Shown piece by piece: positions 9,855-21,400 of a stretch of DNA of 25,603 bases (positions are counted from its first letter, which is position 1; every line of letters begins with the position of its first letter). The notes under the pieces are model-generated. The model made no database searches and was not told the DNA's origin. It saw only the letters and a list, made by a program, of their open reading frames with translations. The translations under genes were made by a program, and so were the position numbers. The stretch is from Apostichopus californicus (Eukaryota > Echinodermata > Holothuroidea > Aspidochirotida > Stichopodidae), in assembly GCA_020650975.1 (NCBI GenBank), contig JAIPMN010003198.1:1-25603 (forward strand). The letters are read 5' to 3'.

Positions 9855-11519
9855 CGAATTTCGCAATACTGACTATAGTACTACTTACTAGGTTAGTGAT
9901 GAATTCAATATATTATAAGACTGAGAATGGTGCTGAGCTTTTTCATATGTTGGGAGCTAGTCATGCCGTTGTAAGTTCAGTAAGGATGGTACTCTTGCTT
10001 ATTACGGCAGAACTATGCTGAAGTTTAAAGCAATTAGACGTAGCAAAGTGTGGGTATTATTATTCAACGTGACTGTGGGAATGACTTTAATTTCAATGTC
10101 AAGTAGCGGTCTGTAAACAGAACTTTGGGGGATTCCTTTCTTTGAAATGGTAGTGAGATCGAGACCAGATTATCCCATCAACTAGTTAGTATGGATTGTT
10201 TTGAAACTTGTTTTAAAACGTTGCGATCTCTCTGACAGTAGGTACAGAAAGTTGGGCATGCAAAAATGTCTGTTTTTTACTGGCGTGTCTTAGACCTGCT
10301 CCAAGCACGTTTTACGAGCTCGGGTTTCTCTTGGACAGCATTGCATCGCTAACAGAAACTGCAGATTCCTTGCTAGACAAAAATTGCATACTGTACATGT
10401 ACAGTATTGTCATTAATGTACACACACATGTGAAGGGCAGCACCTGAGCTCCCTAGTCAAGAAAATACAAATTGCTTCAACGAGCACCACTTTTCACAAG
10501 CCTGTGAATCTGTGACCTTTTTCTTACCCAGCTACACTGTATACCTACCTCTCTTTTGAATAATAATAAGTGGTTTAATAGCGTGGATTGGAGGTAGAGC
10601 AATTGATCTTATTTTCTCAGGAGGGGGTATTACAATAACATCTTCGTTTCAGGAAGAGTCTCCATCTGGCGCCAAAAGTTTTTTGTGTTAACAAACAAAT
10701 GCTATGCTGGGGTTATGAACATGTATTTTGTTGGGAAGTAATTATATAGCTTAAAGTGAGGGTAAAATAACCGCATGATATGAAGCGGTGAAAATACTTT
10801 TCTTTGTGCATTTTCTACTTCAATCCAGGTAAAATTGGGTTGTTGACCCTGTTTTTCGTGTTGCTCGATTTTTAAGGAAGTCGAGGTCAAAACGTCATGT
10901 TTAAAGGAACTAAAATCCGGCAGTTTAAAAGTTTAGATCATTAAACGTAAATGCACAGCCCTAACACACATGCCATCCAATCCATTCTTCCTAGCGTACC
11001 GAAGCACGTGTTAAAAAACCTCCAACAGGTGTTGTGCTGTATTCTGTTTCTCCCCCCCCCCCCCATCTGTACGTAGACTGTTCAAAATTATCGTGTGTAA
11101 ACGTACCTCTTCCGTGCTTGTGATTAGCTGATTAGGCTTAAACCATTTTGGAAGAGGAAAATGCAAGAAAAATATTTGTTTGTCCCTTCGTTGACCATTT
11201 GCTCGGTACAGAAAAGTTTACAGTTTGGGACTACAGAGAGTGTTAAGGTATACACGATAAACAGTAGCATCAGGAATATTGGTATCCTCGAGTTTGCGTG
11301 TACTGTCTGGGTCTGTATTGTAATAAGGTATTATTTTTACTGGGTATTCAAGGTTGTTTCGGATATACCTGGTATTTTCGGTATATTCGTTGTACATATA
11401 TACGTGTACACATCCCCCCTCGTCAATCATCCTCTCTCCCACAACACCAGAAAAGGTACTAACCCAACCTTGCATAGACCTTAGTATAAAACTAATTTGT
11501 AGTCAAAATATGCTTCATA
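9855..11519. other. Intergenic, no supported gene
   Basis: It holds a perfect 20-bp palindrome (10388-10407), an E2F-type TGGCGCCAAAA (10667-10677), a poly-C run (about 11051-11064) and low-similarity open frames on both strands at 11161-11557 that look like chance. Confidence 0.6.
10388..10407. repeat. Perfect 20-bp palindrome
   Basis: ATACTGTACATGTACAGTAT is fully self-complementary with no loop. It belongs to the TGTACA/TACAGTA word family seen across the window. Confidence 0.9.
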
Positions 11520-11571
11520 ATGCACAATTTAAAATTTTAATTTTTTGCACAATCTAATGCGCAATGCACAA

Positions 11572-11785
11572 TCTAAACTTTTAATTTTTTCCCTTGGGAG
11601 ACCCAATGACCTCCTATACTGGACTCTATGGCTAATTGATTCGTCTCTACGTTTATGGACTATGATTGGCTGCATAAACGTCTAAATTTTTAATTTTTTC
11701 CCTTGGGAGAACCAATAACCTCCTATACTGGACTCTATGGCTTGATTCGTCTCTCTGTTTATGGACTATGATTGGCTGCATAAAC
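11572..11785. repeat. Two-copy tandem duplication, 109-bp period
   Basis: Copies at 11572-11680 and 11681-11785 share TTTTAATTTTTTCCCTTGGG at the start and CTATGATTGGCTGCATAAAC at the end, with a few substitutions and a 4-base loss. Just upstream (about 11520-11571) shorter TTAATTTTTT and GCACAAT pieces recur, as if the array once extended left. The ATTGG/CCAAT word occurs once per copy. Confidence 0.88.
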
Positions 11786-12282
11786 AGGGGCTTATTCAGC
11801 AAATGATCATGTACATAGCCACTACCTGATCATATTTTTCGCACATAATCGAAAAACGAAAAACAGCACTTGACGAACTGGTATTCTCATATGAATTTAT
11901 AGATCACAAGACAATGACATTTCAAAGTAACCTAAACTACAGTGTATCCGCTGCTTGTAGCTGAATTTAGCAGATCTAGAAAAATGGATACACTACATCA
12001 TGGTCTTGTAATAGCACATAGCAGTTTAGCATTGATCATAGTGCAATTTTACTGAATAAAGTTAGTTTACCTATTTTCAGTTCTTTCGCTTTTCTTTTGC
12101 AAAGAATTACTTAAGTTTGAATATAAAGTGTCATACTGTATTTCATTTCACTCACAAGAAGCAGTTTGTAAGCTATTCGATTTATATGATGTGCCGCTGG
12201 AAAGTTTGTGACCTGTTTTAGCTGTGTGATCAGCTCAAGCTTTTCAGCTTACATCCTCTAACATTGACTGTTCAATTTTCTA

Positions 12283-12786
12283 TTCCTTTCACCTCAGTTT
12301 CTGAAATGTTATGGCGTTATCTTGTTTGATTGGTGGAAAGGATATCTGTAAATTTTTAGTCTTCACTGAGATTTTGACCGAAGAAGAATTTGGTGTTTCG
12401 CGTTATCCATGCATCTGCTGTTGCCTATTTTTTATTCTAGACCCTGGATGTTTTTGATACCTCAATAATCATTTAATTGACTGTTTTCTTGTGGTTATGA
12501 AATTTAAACAAAAGAAACGTATGAATGTTTACCTTTCCTTTCACATCAGTTTCTGAAATTTTATAGGCGTTATCTTGTTTAATTGGTGGAAAGGATATCT
12601 ATAACTTAGTCTTCACTGAGATTTTGACCGAAGAAGAATTTGGTGTTTCGCATTAATATCCATGCATCTGCTGTTGCCTATTTTTTATTCTAGACCCCTG
12701 GATGTATTTGATACCTCAATGATCAATTAATAGACTGTTTTCTTGTGGTTATGAAAGTTAAACAAAATGAAACTTATGAATGTTTT
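12283..12786. repeat. Two-copy tandem duplication, 252-bp period
   Basis: Copies at 12283-12534 and 12535-12786 are alike along their whole length, from TTCCTTTCAC to ATGAATGTTT, differing by scattered substitutions and small indels. The block GGTGGAAAGGATA also occurs once more at about 14746-14758, a likely third, decayed fragment. Copy 1 has an open frame of about 48 codons that a TAG and other changes break in copy 2, so I do not call it a gene. Confidence 0.88.
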
Positions 12787-13398
12787 TTGACTGGGTTGGA
12801 CTTCCCGCTTGGGGAATTATAACCAACAGCATTGTAGAAACATAATACATCCTGTATAGTTGAAAGGAGGCATACTTAGCTCAAGTCGCAGAAAGATCTG
12901 TTTTCATCAAATTACCTAAATATATCTTGAGCAACACTTCAGAGGTCTATATTAATTTCTCTTAACTGAGGAACACATGTGTATTGCTCTATCAGAGCTC
13001 AAAATCATTCTCCCCTCTCCCTTTTTTCTTTTTCTCTTTTTCTCTTTTTCAAGTCTTCATACCAAAATACCTTTAAATAATCAATAATGCAAAAAATAAA
13101 AGAAGCGATATATATGCAAGCATTCAACGCATCTCAGGTGACTAACGCATGATCATGTAACTAAAATTTTACACAAGTGCGGTCACAGCTGTCATTATTG
13201 AAACCGCTGATCAGACAAATAGTCACAAATATAAACAAATGCGTGATGTACATTCACAAGATTGACGGATGAACAGCTGAAATGTCGCTTTACTCACCAG
13301 CTCAATTTAATAAAATCACATCTGCTCCTCTAGTGTTCTTCATATGTACCACAGTTTTACTAATCTCTCTGTATATTGTACTGACTGTTAATGTGAAG
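12787..13398. other. Intergenic, no supported gene
   Basis: A T-rich CTTTTT microsatellite-like tract lies at about 13018-13050. Nothing else is recognisable. Confidence 0.55.
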
Positions 13399-13606
13399 TT
13401 GAACTCATTGGTGATGTCAATATTGGTGTTTGTCAAGAAACCAAAACATTTTGGATTGAGAGTACACACACTATTTGTATGGAAGAAGTATTAAAATTGC
13501 GAAAAAATTCACATTTTCCTTCTGATGAAATAAGACACCCAGAAAATATTGTTTTGGACAAGGCTTGTCTGGGATTAGAAGTTCATCCAATTCTATCCGA
13601 TGATGG
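13399..13606 (+). CDS. Candidate coding exon of an unrecognised gene
   Basis: The frame from 13401 to the GTAAGA donor at 13607 is open for about 68 codons and reads like protein. It holds a TFWIESTHTIC stretch, then EEVLKLRKNSHFPSDEIRHP, then a block ending in CLGLEVHPILSDDG. An in-frame stop lies just upstream (13389-13391). A possible branch point (TACTGAC) and acceptor (GTGAAG|TT, 13397-13398) would give entry phase 1; the donor gives exit phase 2. Composition is mixed and not repeat-like. I do not recognise the protein. Alternatives are a decayed exon of a retrocopied or duplicated gene, or a chance open frame. The acceptor is only moderate, and no upstream exon was found. Confidence 0.4.
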
Positions 13607-14059
13607 GTAAGAAAAAAAATTTCAATTCAAATTTACATTGCAGTTTTCCAATAAATATGTATACAGTTACATCCCTTCTTGGTGTGAAAGAGGGGTGAAC
13701 AAACTGCAGAGGACCCTGATTGAAATTTTGACCATGCAGTGTACCATGACAAATTCCATATTTTGATGTGCGAGTCAAGTATAACGTGTAATGGAGCAAC
13801 TCTGCAATTTTTCGTCAATATCATATTCTCATAAGTTGACAGCTGGACTGTTTTCATATATTTTATGTTTTGTCAAGTCACATGAACACAGCAATTTTAT
13901 ATTTTGGATAATGTTACAATTTTCTCAAAGTGTCACGATATAGCGTAACATGTTTACAACTGGACAAATATCATATTATTGATTAGTCTTTGTGTGATAC
14001 TAACACAGTAAGTCTATAATTCATCTGTCTCTCTTTGGATTACTATGGATACTTTTCAG

Positions 14060-14082
14060 TGTAATGGATATGGACAGCACAG
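14060..14082 (+). CDS. Candidate micro-exon following 13399-13606
   Basis: A strong pyrimidine tract (CTGTCTCTCTTTGG onward) ends in TTTTCAG at 14059. Phase 2 from the preceding candidate exon continues in frame here as V-M-D-M-D-S-T, up to a weak G|GTACCA donor. If that donor is skipped, the frame stays open for about 31 codons in all, to a TAA. Support is only the acceptor and the matching phase. Confidence 0.22.
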
Positions 14083-16256
14083 GTACCATGGGTAGATATA
14101 TTATCATTATGTTTCGAAAATTTGTTATGATGAATTTGAACTACAGAACATAACCCTGTAATATGTGCATGTCTTTACTAGAATTGAACCTGCTGGTATG
14201 TACTGTTGTACAGCATGGACTCTATGCCTGCATTGAGGTCTAAGTTTGTTGGTAGATCTACTATTACATTGGTTTAAGATACTGTCGTTATGGATCTAAT
14301 ATCAGTGATAACAGTATACATTTTGAGGAAGTCATCTTTTAAGTAGTCTTGACTTAAACTTAACATTGCTTGGTACAATCAAATTATAAGTGTACATACT
14401 GTACATCTATGCATCATCGGTCTGTAGTCAGTGAAATGCTGCTAGATTACGTAATGTAGGGTGTTACATGACCACTATGTACTGGTTTATAAGTATAGCC
14501 TTGGCACGGCAGACTAAATCAACCATAAGTTGTATGATAGCTGTCTGAAGAAAGAGAGGCCCTACCACAATGAACATACAGTAGATGTTAAACTATACCT
14601 ATGGCCTATTAATCTATTTTCCATTGTCCTTTCTTGTCCTACTTTACCCTAAATCTGCTAATTCTGTGCATTCCAAATAATCCGTATACCATTTACCGTA
14701 GCTAGTTGTATGTGGAAAATATCATAGGCATAATCCTGTTTTGTTTGGTGGAAAGGATAGCAGGGTCTGTATAGAATTTTTTTCCTGATTGTTGCTATAT
14801 GGACTATGTAATATTCTCCCAACACAACTAACCATTAAAATGTCTTTTGTGCTAACCTTGCTTACAAATAATTTGTTGCTCCCTGTTAATCAGTTATTAT
14901 GTTTATCATTACCTACCATTACCACATGTGGCATTACATTTCTTATCATTGAGACAAAATCAAGAAATTTTGTGTCCCACATATATATATTTTTAGTAAT
15001 GTGGGTTATAATGCAATATTCACACAGCATAACTATAAAGTAAGATGTCTGTGTAGCTGCAAGCATTTGGTTGTTCCTTCTCTATTGATTTGACTTCCAT
15101 TTAGTCAAAATCAGGAATTTTGTGTGTCCCACATAATTATTATTAATATTTGACTTCCTTTATTTAAAAGTGAAATCTTAAAAGTTTACACCTAGAATTT
15201 AACATAGTTACTGTTGTAATTGGGTGGGCTAACACTAAATTAAGAAGTAATGTCTTCATATAATTTCCTTTAACTGTTGAATGGTATCAACTGATAAATG
15301 TAGCATATACAAAATTGGCAAAATGCAGGTTTAAGGGTCCATGAAAAATTGAAATCCTGATCTTGAAGATTTGCTAAGACGTTGAACCGTACTGTACCTA
15401 CTTCAGTGGCCTCCATAATGATAACAAACCTTGTGGAAGTACTAAACTTTGCTTGATTTATTGTAAGCTTGTGACGATATCTGTGAGTGGTGTTTAGATT
15501 ATAAGCTCAAATGGCTTAAAGTTTGTTTCGAGAAAGACAAGAGCAGGGTATGGACCAGCTTAGTATTTTTTTACATTGAAGATTGCAAAAGTTAATGGAG
15601 AGCTACAAGAATTGATCAGTATCGTTTGCATTCAGTCTGGTTTTATTTGTTGATGAGAAAACATCTCCCTCATTAAATGATATCTGTAGAATGTCATCTT
15701 TCTGAGCAAATGTATTGAGTCCTTTGACATTGGACTCAGGAATGACTTTATAGACTTCCTGTTCTAAAGCACAATTTTAATTCCATGGTTGATTAAAGCC
15801 AGGTATTTGCTGATTCATGTGTGTACACTGGATCCTGCACTGTACGTCTGTGAGAACTAAGATCATCGCTTGTACAGTAACGTTACTGCCAGTCTCTGAA
15901 TAGAACCTGACTAATTAATTAATCACATGCAACAAAATAGTCATGTCCAGATTCATGGGGAAAATCCCCAAAAGTTTGCAAACTTTGCTGCCAAACAACA
16001 AATTGATCGTTGACAGTATCCGTGGTGATACCTTCATTATATTCGTCCTTGGAGATCAAAGACTAAGTATTGTACAGCTGATAGATAGATAGTATTCAAT
16101 AAGTAATCACCCTGGCCAATCTTTGTTAGCATGTAAAAGTACAGTATGCTCCTCCCAATGTACTGTAACTAAATACAATTCATTGCTTTAAGTCCATTGG
16201 CTTTCATTGTATACACATTGAATTATTTACTTCTCCGAGTTCGCCAGAGCATACAG
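14083..16256. other. Intergenic, no supported gene
   Basis: A direct repeat of about 30 bp (GACAAAATCAAGAAATTTTG and its relative) occurs at 14953-14982 and 15103-15136, each followed by an AT-rich run. TACAGTA words are frequent. The 84-codon open frame at 14789-15043 lies across the first repeat and looks like chance. Confidence 0.55.
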
Positions 16257-16283
16257 TTCAGTACAGTACAGTACAGTACAGTA
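16257..16283. repeat. CAGTA pentamer microsatellite
   Basis: CAGTA repeated about five times in tandem, within TACAGTA-rich surroundings. Confidence 0.9.
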
Positions 16284-17924
16284 ATTAACTGACACACATG
16301 TCCTCGTTCCCATGGTACACACTATATGATGGCTGTACAGTAAGTACTATCATGACACTTGACCATACTCTGGACATAGGGTTTGTGACTGACTGTTCAG
16401 AATTTGAACAAGAAGAGGAGGAGACAGTGTTACCTACTTCTTTTTTCCAGCCTTTTGTCTGTTCAGTTCTCATCACATCATGTCGGTATTTCAGTGGCAG
16501 AGTTTTTAAAATACCTTAATTCGCTTTTGGTCTTCGTGATTTTTTCCCCCCACCATGAGAAGATTATCTGCAAACATGCTAAATAAAGGTCACCTCAGTA
16601 CATCAAACACATATAGGTTGTTTTGAGCAAAGTCAATTTATTAAGTATTTTAAGTAAAGTAATTATATCATAATTTTGGTACTGTGCAGGTCTAGGGTAT
16701 ACTGTTACAATAACATTCACATTAAATACCATAGTAAGGGCTCAGTTGTACTTTATGCAGGTTTCAGTGTCTATGTACCTCATGATAAAGCAACAAGCTC
16801 AAGAGTATTCCATTTGAAAGTGTGTTTTTACAGATCCCGATACGGGGCAAATTTATGACCAAATTAGCTTTGGAGGCCAATTGCCAGAGAACTAGTTGTT
16901 TACATAAATTTCAGATTGCATCATACCTAAACAGAGTCAATATTCCCTCCCCCCCACAAAAAAAATAATAATAATAATAATAATGGACATTTATAATGCG
17001 CCTGTATCTGTCGAAAAATGTAAAGTTATGAATTGGTATCACCGTCCATGACTTTGGAGATCCCTGAAGTAAAACAAAGATACTGTAGTGGTGGGTGGGC
17101 CTTTGATCCAGTGGATCTAAAGAGGAGTTTTATACTGGCACAAAGCTGTTTATTTTTTTATTGTTTTTAGCAAATCTACACAATTCATATTCCTACAGTT
17201 TACACTTTGCTATATTTTTTCGGACAAACCGAGTTTGCTGTTCTGGGGACAAGCAGAAACAGAAGACCTGGTTATCTGAGAGATATAAATGCTTAAAAAT
17301 GTCCTCTTCCTAGATCAAAGTCAAAGAAAAGGTTGTTGCCAAATGAGAAAATTCCATAAGTCAATAGCTCATTAATGTGGGAGTCTGATGATGTGAAGGT
17401 TGCTGTACTGTCCACTGGTGCACTTGTTGTCTTAGATCCTTGTCTTATTTGTAAAGTGAAAGTGAAACAAAATGCTCAAAATTTGATCATTTTTGGCAAA
17501 TAAAACTGCAAGAAATGCTGTCTGACCATCACGGTATAGGCTGCATGGATATATATGTAAAACTACCAGCTATTAAACAGCCATCTTTCCAAGACTTTCT
17601 CTGGAACGGAACTTCCTTGTATTTTTTTTTCTTTTTCAATTTACTTTTCTACTAGCAGTTGGCTATTTGTGAAAATAATGTATTTATAAGGACTTCAAAT
17701 TACAGGGACTTATAAAAATAAAGTAAATTTGTTCAGTGGGACAATTAATGTTATCATTGGATTAGTTTGGTTTGTCCATATATATCTTGCAAGAGTAGTG
17801 TCACTGGATATAACTAAACAGTCTTGTAAGGAATTGGTTCAATCTGATTATCTGACCATGTCTGTTGTCATTGGATATGCTTCCCCCCCCCTCCCACCTC
17901 ACCCCCCACATTGTGTCACTATAT
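16284..17924. other. Intergenic, no supported gene
   Basis: It holds a poly-C/poly-A/(ATA)n junction at about 16948-16984 followed by TTTATAATGCGCC, a common metazoan dispersed-repeat type, and a second poly-C run at about 17882-17890. Overlapping short frames on both strands at 16285-16586 do not resemble known proteins. Confidence 0.55.
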
Positions 17925-18010
17925 GAATGACAAGTGTCATTCAGTCTCTGAAGAAGATCCTGCTAGGATCAAAACATCAGGCCCACTTTTACACATTCTC
18001 TTACACAGGC
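17925..18010 (+). mobile_element. Retroelement-like fragment with hammerhead-like core
   Basis: CTGAAGA (17948-17954) is followed by a perfect hairpin, GATCCT-GCT-AGGATC (17956-17970), then AAAAC. This order resembles a degenerate hammerhead ribozyme core (CUGAUGA, stem II, GAAAC), which is known from Penelope-like elements. The bases differ from the consensus at two conserved places and stems I and III are not convincing, so activity is not implied. No reverse-transcriptase frame is attached. Confidence 0.35.
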
Positions 18011-18212
18011 TCTGTAGTGGATAAGCAGTTTGCTAACAGTATTGTTTAATTTTAAAATTTATTTGTCATTGGAGTAATTTATATATATATATATTGGAAA
18101 ACGACACCAATCCATGTGAGCTGCAACATTGCTTCAGTCTTGCTTGTCTCTAATCATTAGCAATTTTTTTTTACCAAAGTCGTAATATGCATTTTTATAT
18201 TTTCTCTCACAG

Positions 18213-18424
18213 GTGGGTCGTCAATTAAAACAAAATGGCAAAGTTGAAAGGTAGCATGGGCTGGACTCTTACTGGAGACAGATCGATAGAATTTTGGCAG
18301 GATCCAATCAACTTCATCAACAGGAGAATTGAACAGTATAACTGCCGGATATTCATCGCCAGAACGCTCAACAAGCCGACAGTCTTCGTTTGTTCTTGGA
18401 AGGGAGTGCATCAGCTTTTGAGGG
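18213..18424 (+). CDS. P450-like gene exon with start codon
   Basis: The acceptor TTTTCTCTCACAG at 18212 is strong, so an upstream non-coding exon probably exists. The 5' UTR runs 18213-18234 and coding 18235-18424 (residues 1-63, plus one base of Glu64). The donor is GAGGG|GTGAGG. The open frame continues into the intron to 18531, but those residues are not coding. Confidence 0.65.
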
Positions 18425-21400
18425 GTGAGGCACTTGTTTTCTGTTCCATCTGGAATGGTGGTTTGCTATTCCTCAGTTTTTTTTTTTTAAAAAGACAAGA
18501 ATATGTGATTATTCCTCTGCGGTCTTGTTAAACTGGTTTCATGAGTACACACCGCTTTAATTTTTTCCGTCCTCTCATTCTCCCTGCAATGTTTACTCCA
18601 GACTACGTGATCTACTAAAATTGGGTCACAGCTATCTTCCACCTCTTCCCAGTCAAGATCATTCAGAAACCAAATACCTAAAATGCCTCTTCATTGGCTC
18701 GATGCCAACTCAGTTCCTGCATTTTTAATGCATGTTTTCAATTGCAAAGCCCTTTGGTTGTTCCCAAATTTTGTTAAATGACAAAATACTAAATTTCTGT
18801 GTAAGAAAACCTGCTCCATCTTTGCATTGTATTGCATATATTTTGATGTCCCCTTCCCCCCTCATCCCCCCCCCCTAACGACTCTATTTTCTGACTTGTC
18901 CAGATACAATTACCTTCTTCAGACATCCAAAATTACTCTTTTGAAGGTTGTTCAAAAGAGCAAAGTACTATCACATTGGAATCTTCAGTACATCTGTACT
19001 CTGCACAATTATGGCATCAGCCAAAATTTTGTCTGAAGAAAAATTACGATAGCTCAGAAATATCAGTTCTGCCATTCGTGACACGGAAAGCGATGTACAG
19101 TAAGCTAGCTTTGCTCACCCTCCTAGCTGAAGTTGGTTTCTAACAGAATCTTGTTAATTTTGCATGATTAACCTGAAGCAAAGCTTCACTATATTGAACG
19201 AATGCACAGTATACGTATATTCATGTACAGTACTGTACATAACAGCTCAGTAGTTGTGTGTATCTTATAGAAGAGGTGTAGGCACAGTTCTCGAGAAAAT
19301 TGAACCAAGTCTTACTGCCTGTTCCGGTGTTAAAACATTTGTAGTAATATTTATTCCGACACTTTTGACGTTCGCCAGTCGTAAAATACAGAAACTATGA
19401 AGTTACTGTTACATACATTTCAATGGTGAAAATCTGTGACAAATCTTTGTAAATATTTGTGTAGCAGGTTCATACCCATTTTGTGTAGTATTCCACTTAC
19501 TGCAAATATGCCAATAATTTCCAATTTCGGCTAGACGACAGAAAATTATCTCAATGAGCCGCGCCCTTTTTGAATGCTTTTAAGCGTGCCCAGACAAGGT
19601 TGTTCAACCCCACAAGTTTTCAACACAGTCCAATGTGTAATAAAGTCAGTATGAGTGTTATTGCCCATTATCAAAAGATTTTACATTGGACCGAAAGCAT
19701 CCTCTCATGATTGATTATATTTACCATCACTCCCAAATTGTCAATGGTCTTGTTTACATACTTTTTAAGTATTTGCAATCCACCTGGGCTTTTAATATTT
19801 GGGTCTATTTTTTTTTATTACCACTTCAATTGAAATGTAGTGGGAACTTGTGGAAGATTTTAGTATTAAAAGTATTAAACTGGAGATGGCCCATTGAAAG
19901 TAATAAACATTATCCACAGTGTAATTTCCATTGCCTGCTTTCGGTGGTCATCACCATGGTTTCAGCTTTGTAGTGTAGCTCGGCAATTAATTTTTGAACA
20001 GTTGCAAGTATACTCTATAACTTACTCCGTATGTCTAGAAACCGTGTCCAGAGAGAAGAGAACTCACTCAAAGTGAAGTACTTTACATGCATATTTTACA
20101 ACTTGGAATTCTTAGAAAGCCAATCAGGGAAGCATTGTGTTGAATAAACATAAGCCCAGAGGAGGAAAAATGGATTAAAGGAAGTAGTATTTAGGTGGCA
20201 TGACAGCTAGATCAGCCTTTACTGACTTGACTATATAAATAAACTTTATCAGTTCTTGACATATTTGATAGTTTTAAGTACAGGTAAGCGAATTTTCCCG
20301 GATGTCAAGTTTCTTCTGTAAATCATTAACCAAACTGCTCCCAGTAAAAACAATAAAGCAGACTCAAGCTGTGCATGATTCAGTTTCCTCCTTTTCCATG
20401 CTCGACCACCTCTTCCACCTCCCCACCCCCCCCCACCAACCCTGCTCCCTTTCACCCACTTTGAACCCAATTCATTATTTGAGTATTCTTTGAATGTTCC
20501 ATGTTTTTCATAAAATGTCAATTTTCGATATGCCTTTACATCTCTAGTTCTCACTAGGTTTAGTACAGTATGTATCTGTAGGTAATATCCTTCCAGAGAT
20601 CAGTGTGTAGACATACTGAGTTGGCATTTGTATTACCTTTAGAATCATTTCTCTAGGCTTTACCTGATCAGGCTTGGTTCGATTACATGTGAAATCTGAA
20701 ATATTATTACAAAGTCTACAATTACTTAAAATTATTCGATTCTGATTACAGTAGTAATTGATTACGATTACATGGGCATGTAATCGTGACTACAATCACG
20801 ATTATGTTTCATGGTAAATGTATGAATTTACTGACTGTTTGTGAAGGGTATAAGGGTCTTGAGCTCTATCTACAGTATATATGTTTGCCTAGATGATCCC
20901 CATATGTTTTACATGTAGCACGCTCTTAACTACTTCATGGGAATTTATTAGATATTTTTGTTTGCATTTAATGACACTCTCACATCATAGCTCGTTTATA
21001 GATGTAGGTGCTGCAAAAGGTCATCAATGAAAAATCAAAATGCTATCAAGTGAAACAGAAAACTACAAGGTTACAGGGAAGTCTTACACAATAAGGAAAT
21101 GGAAAACCACAAGAAGTAGTACTAATTAACAATACAACTTATAATACCTCTTTTGTTACCATTGCAAATATCTTTGGTTACAAAGTTTTCTGGCAGAGTG
21201 CCAGGAATTAATTGCCAGAATTAAAGATAGAGAAATCCTGATAATTGTTTTTCTACACATACTATTATACATAGCTGCATGAGTATAAATGAGAATTCTT
21301 CTCAAATGTTTCAAGTTTGTCTAAATGAGTATTTAAATCCATAGTAATGTTCACCCAGAAATATCGATAGAAAAGTGCAAACTGTTGTATGTAGAGTTAT

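Noticed and set aside
11161-11557. Overlapping open frames on both strands (up to 107 codons)
   Set aside because: Hydrophobic, Tyr/Val-rich translations with no splice support or family resemblance; such frames are expected by chance in low-stop stretches.
13282-13494. 70-codon plus-strand frame with a hydrophobic start
   Set aside because: It overlaps the better exon candidate at 13399 in another frame and has no donor or family resemblance, though a small membrane protein cannot be fully excluded.
20249-20554. 101-codon minus-strand frame with a Gly-rich stretch
   Set aside because: The Gly run comes from a poly-C tract; no protein family is recognisable.
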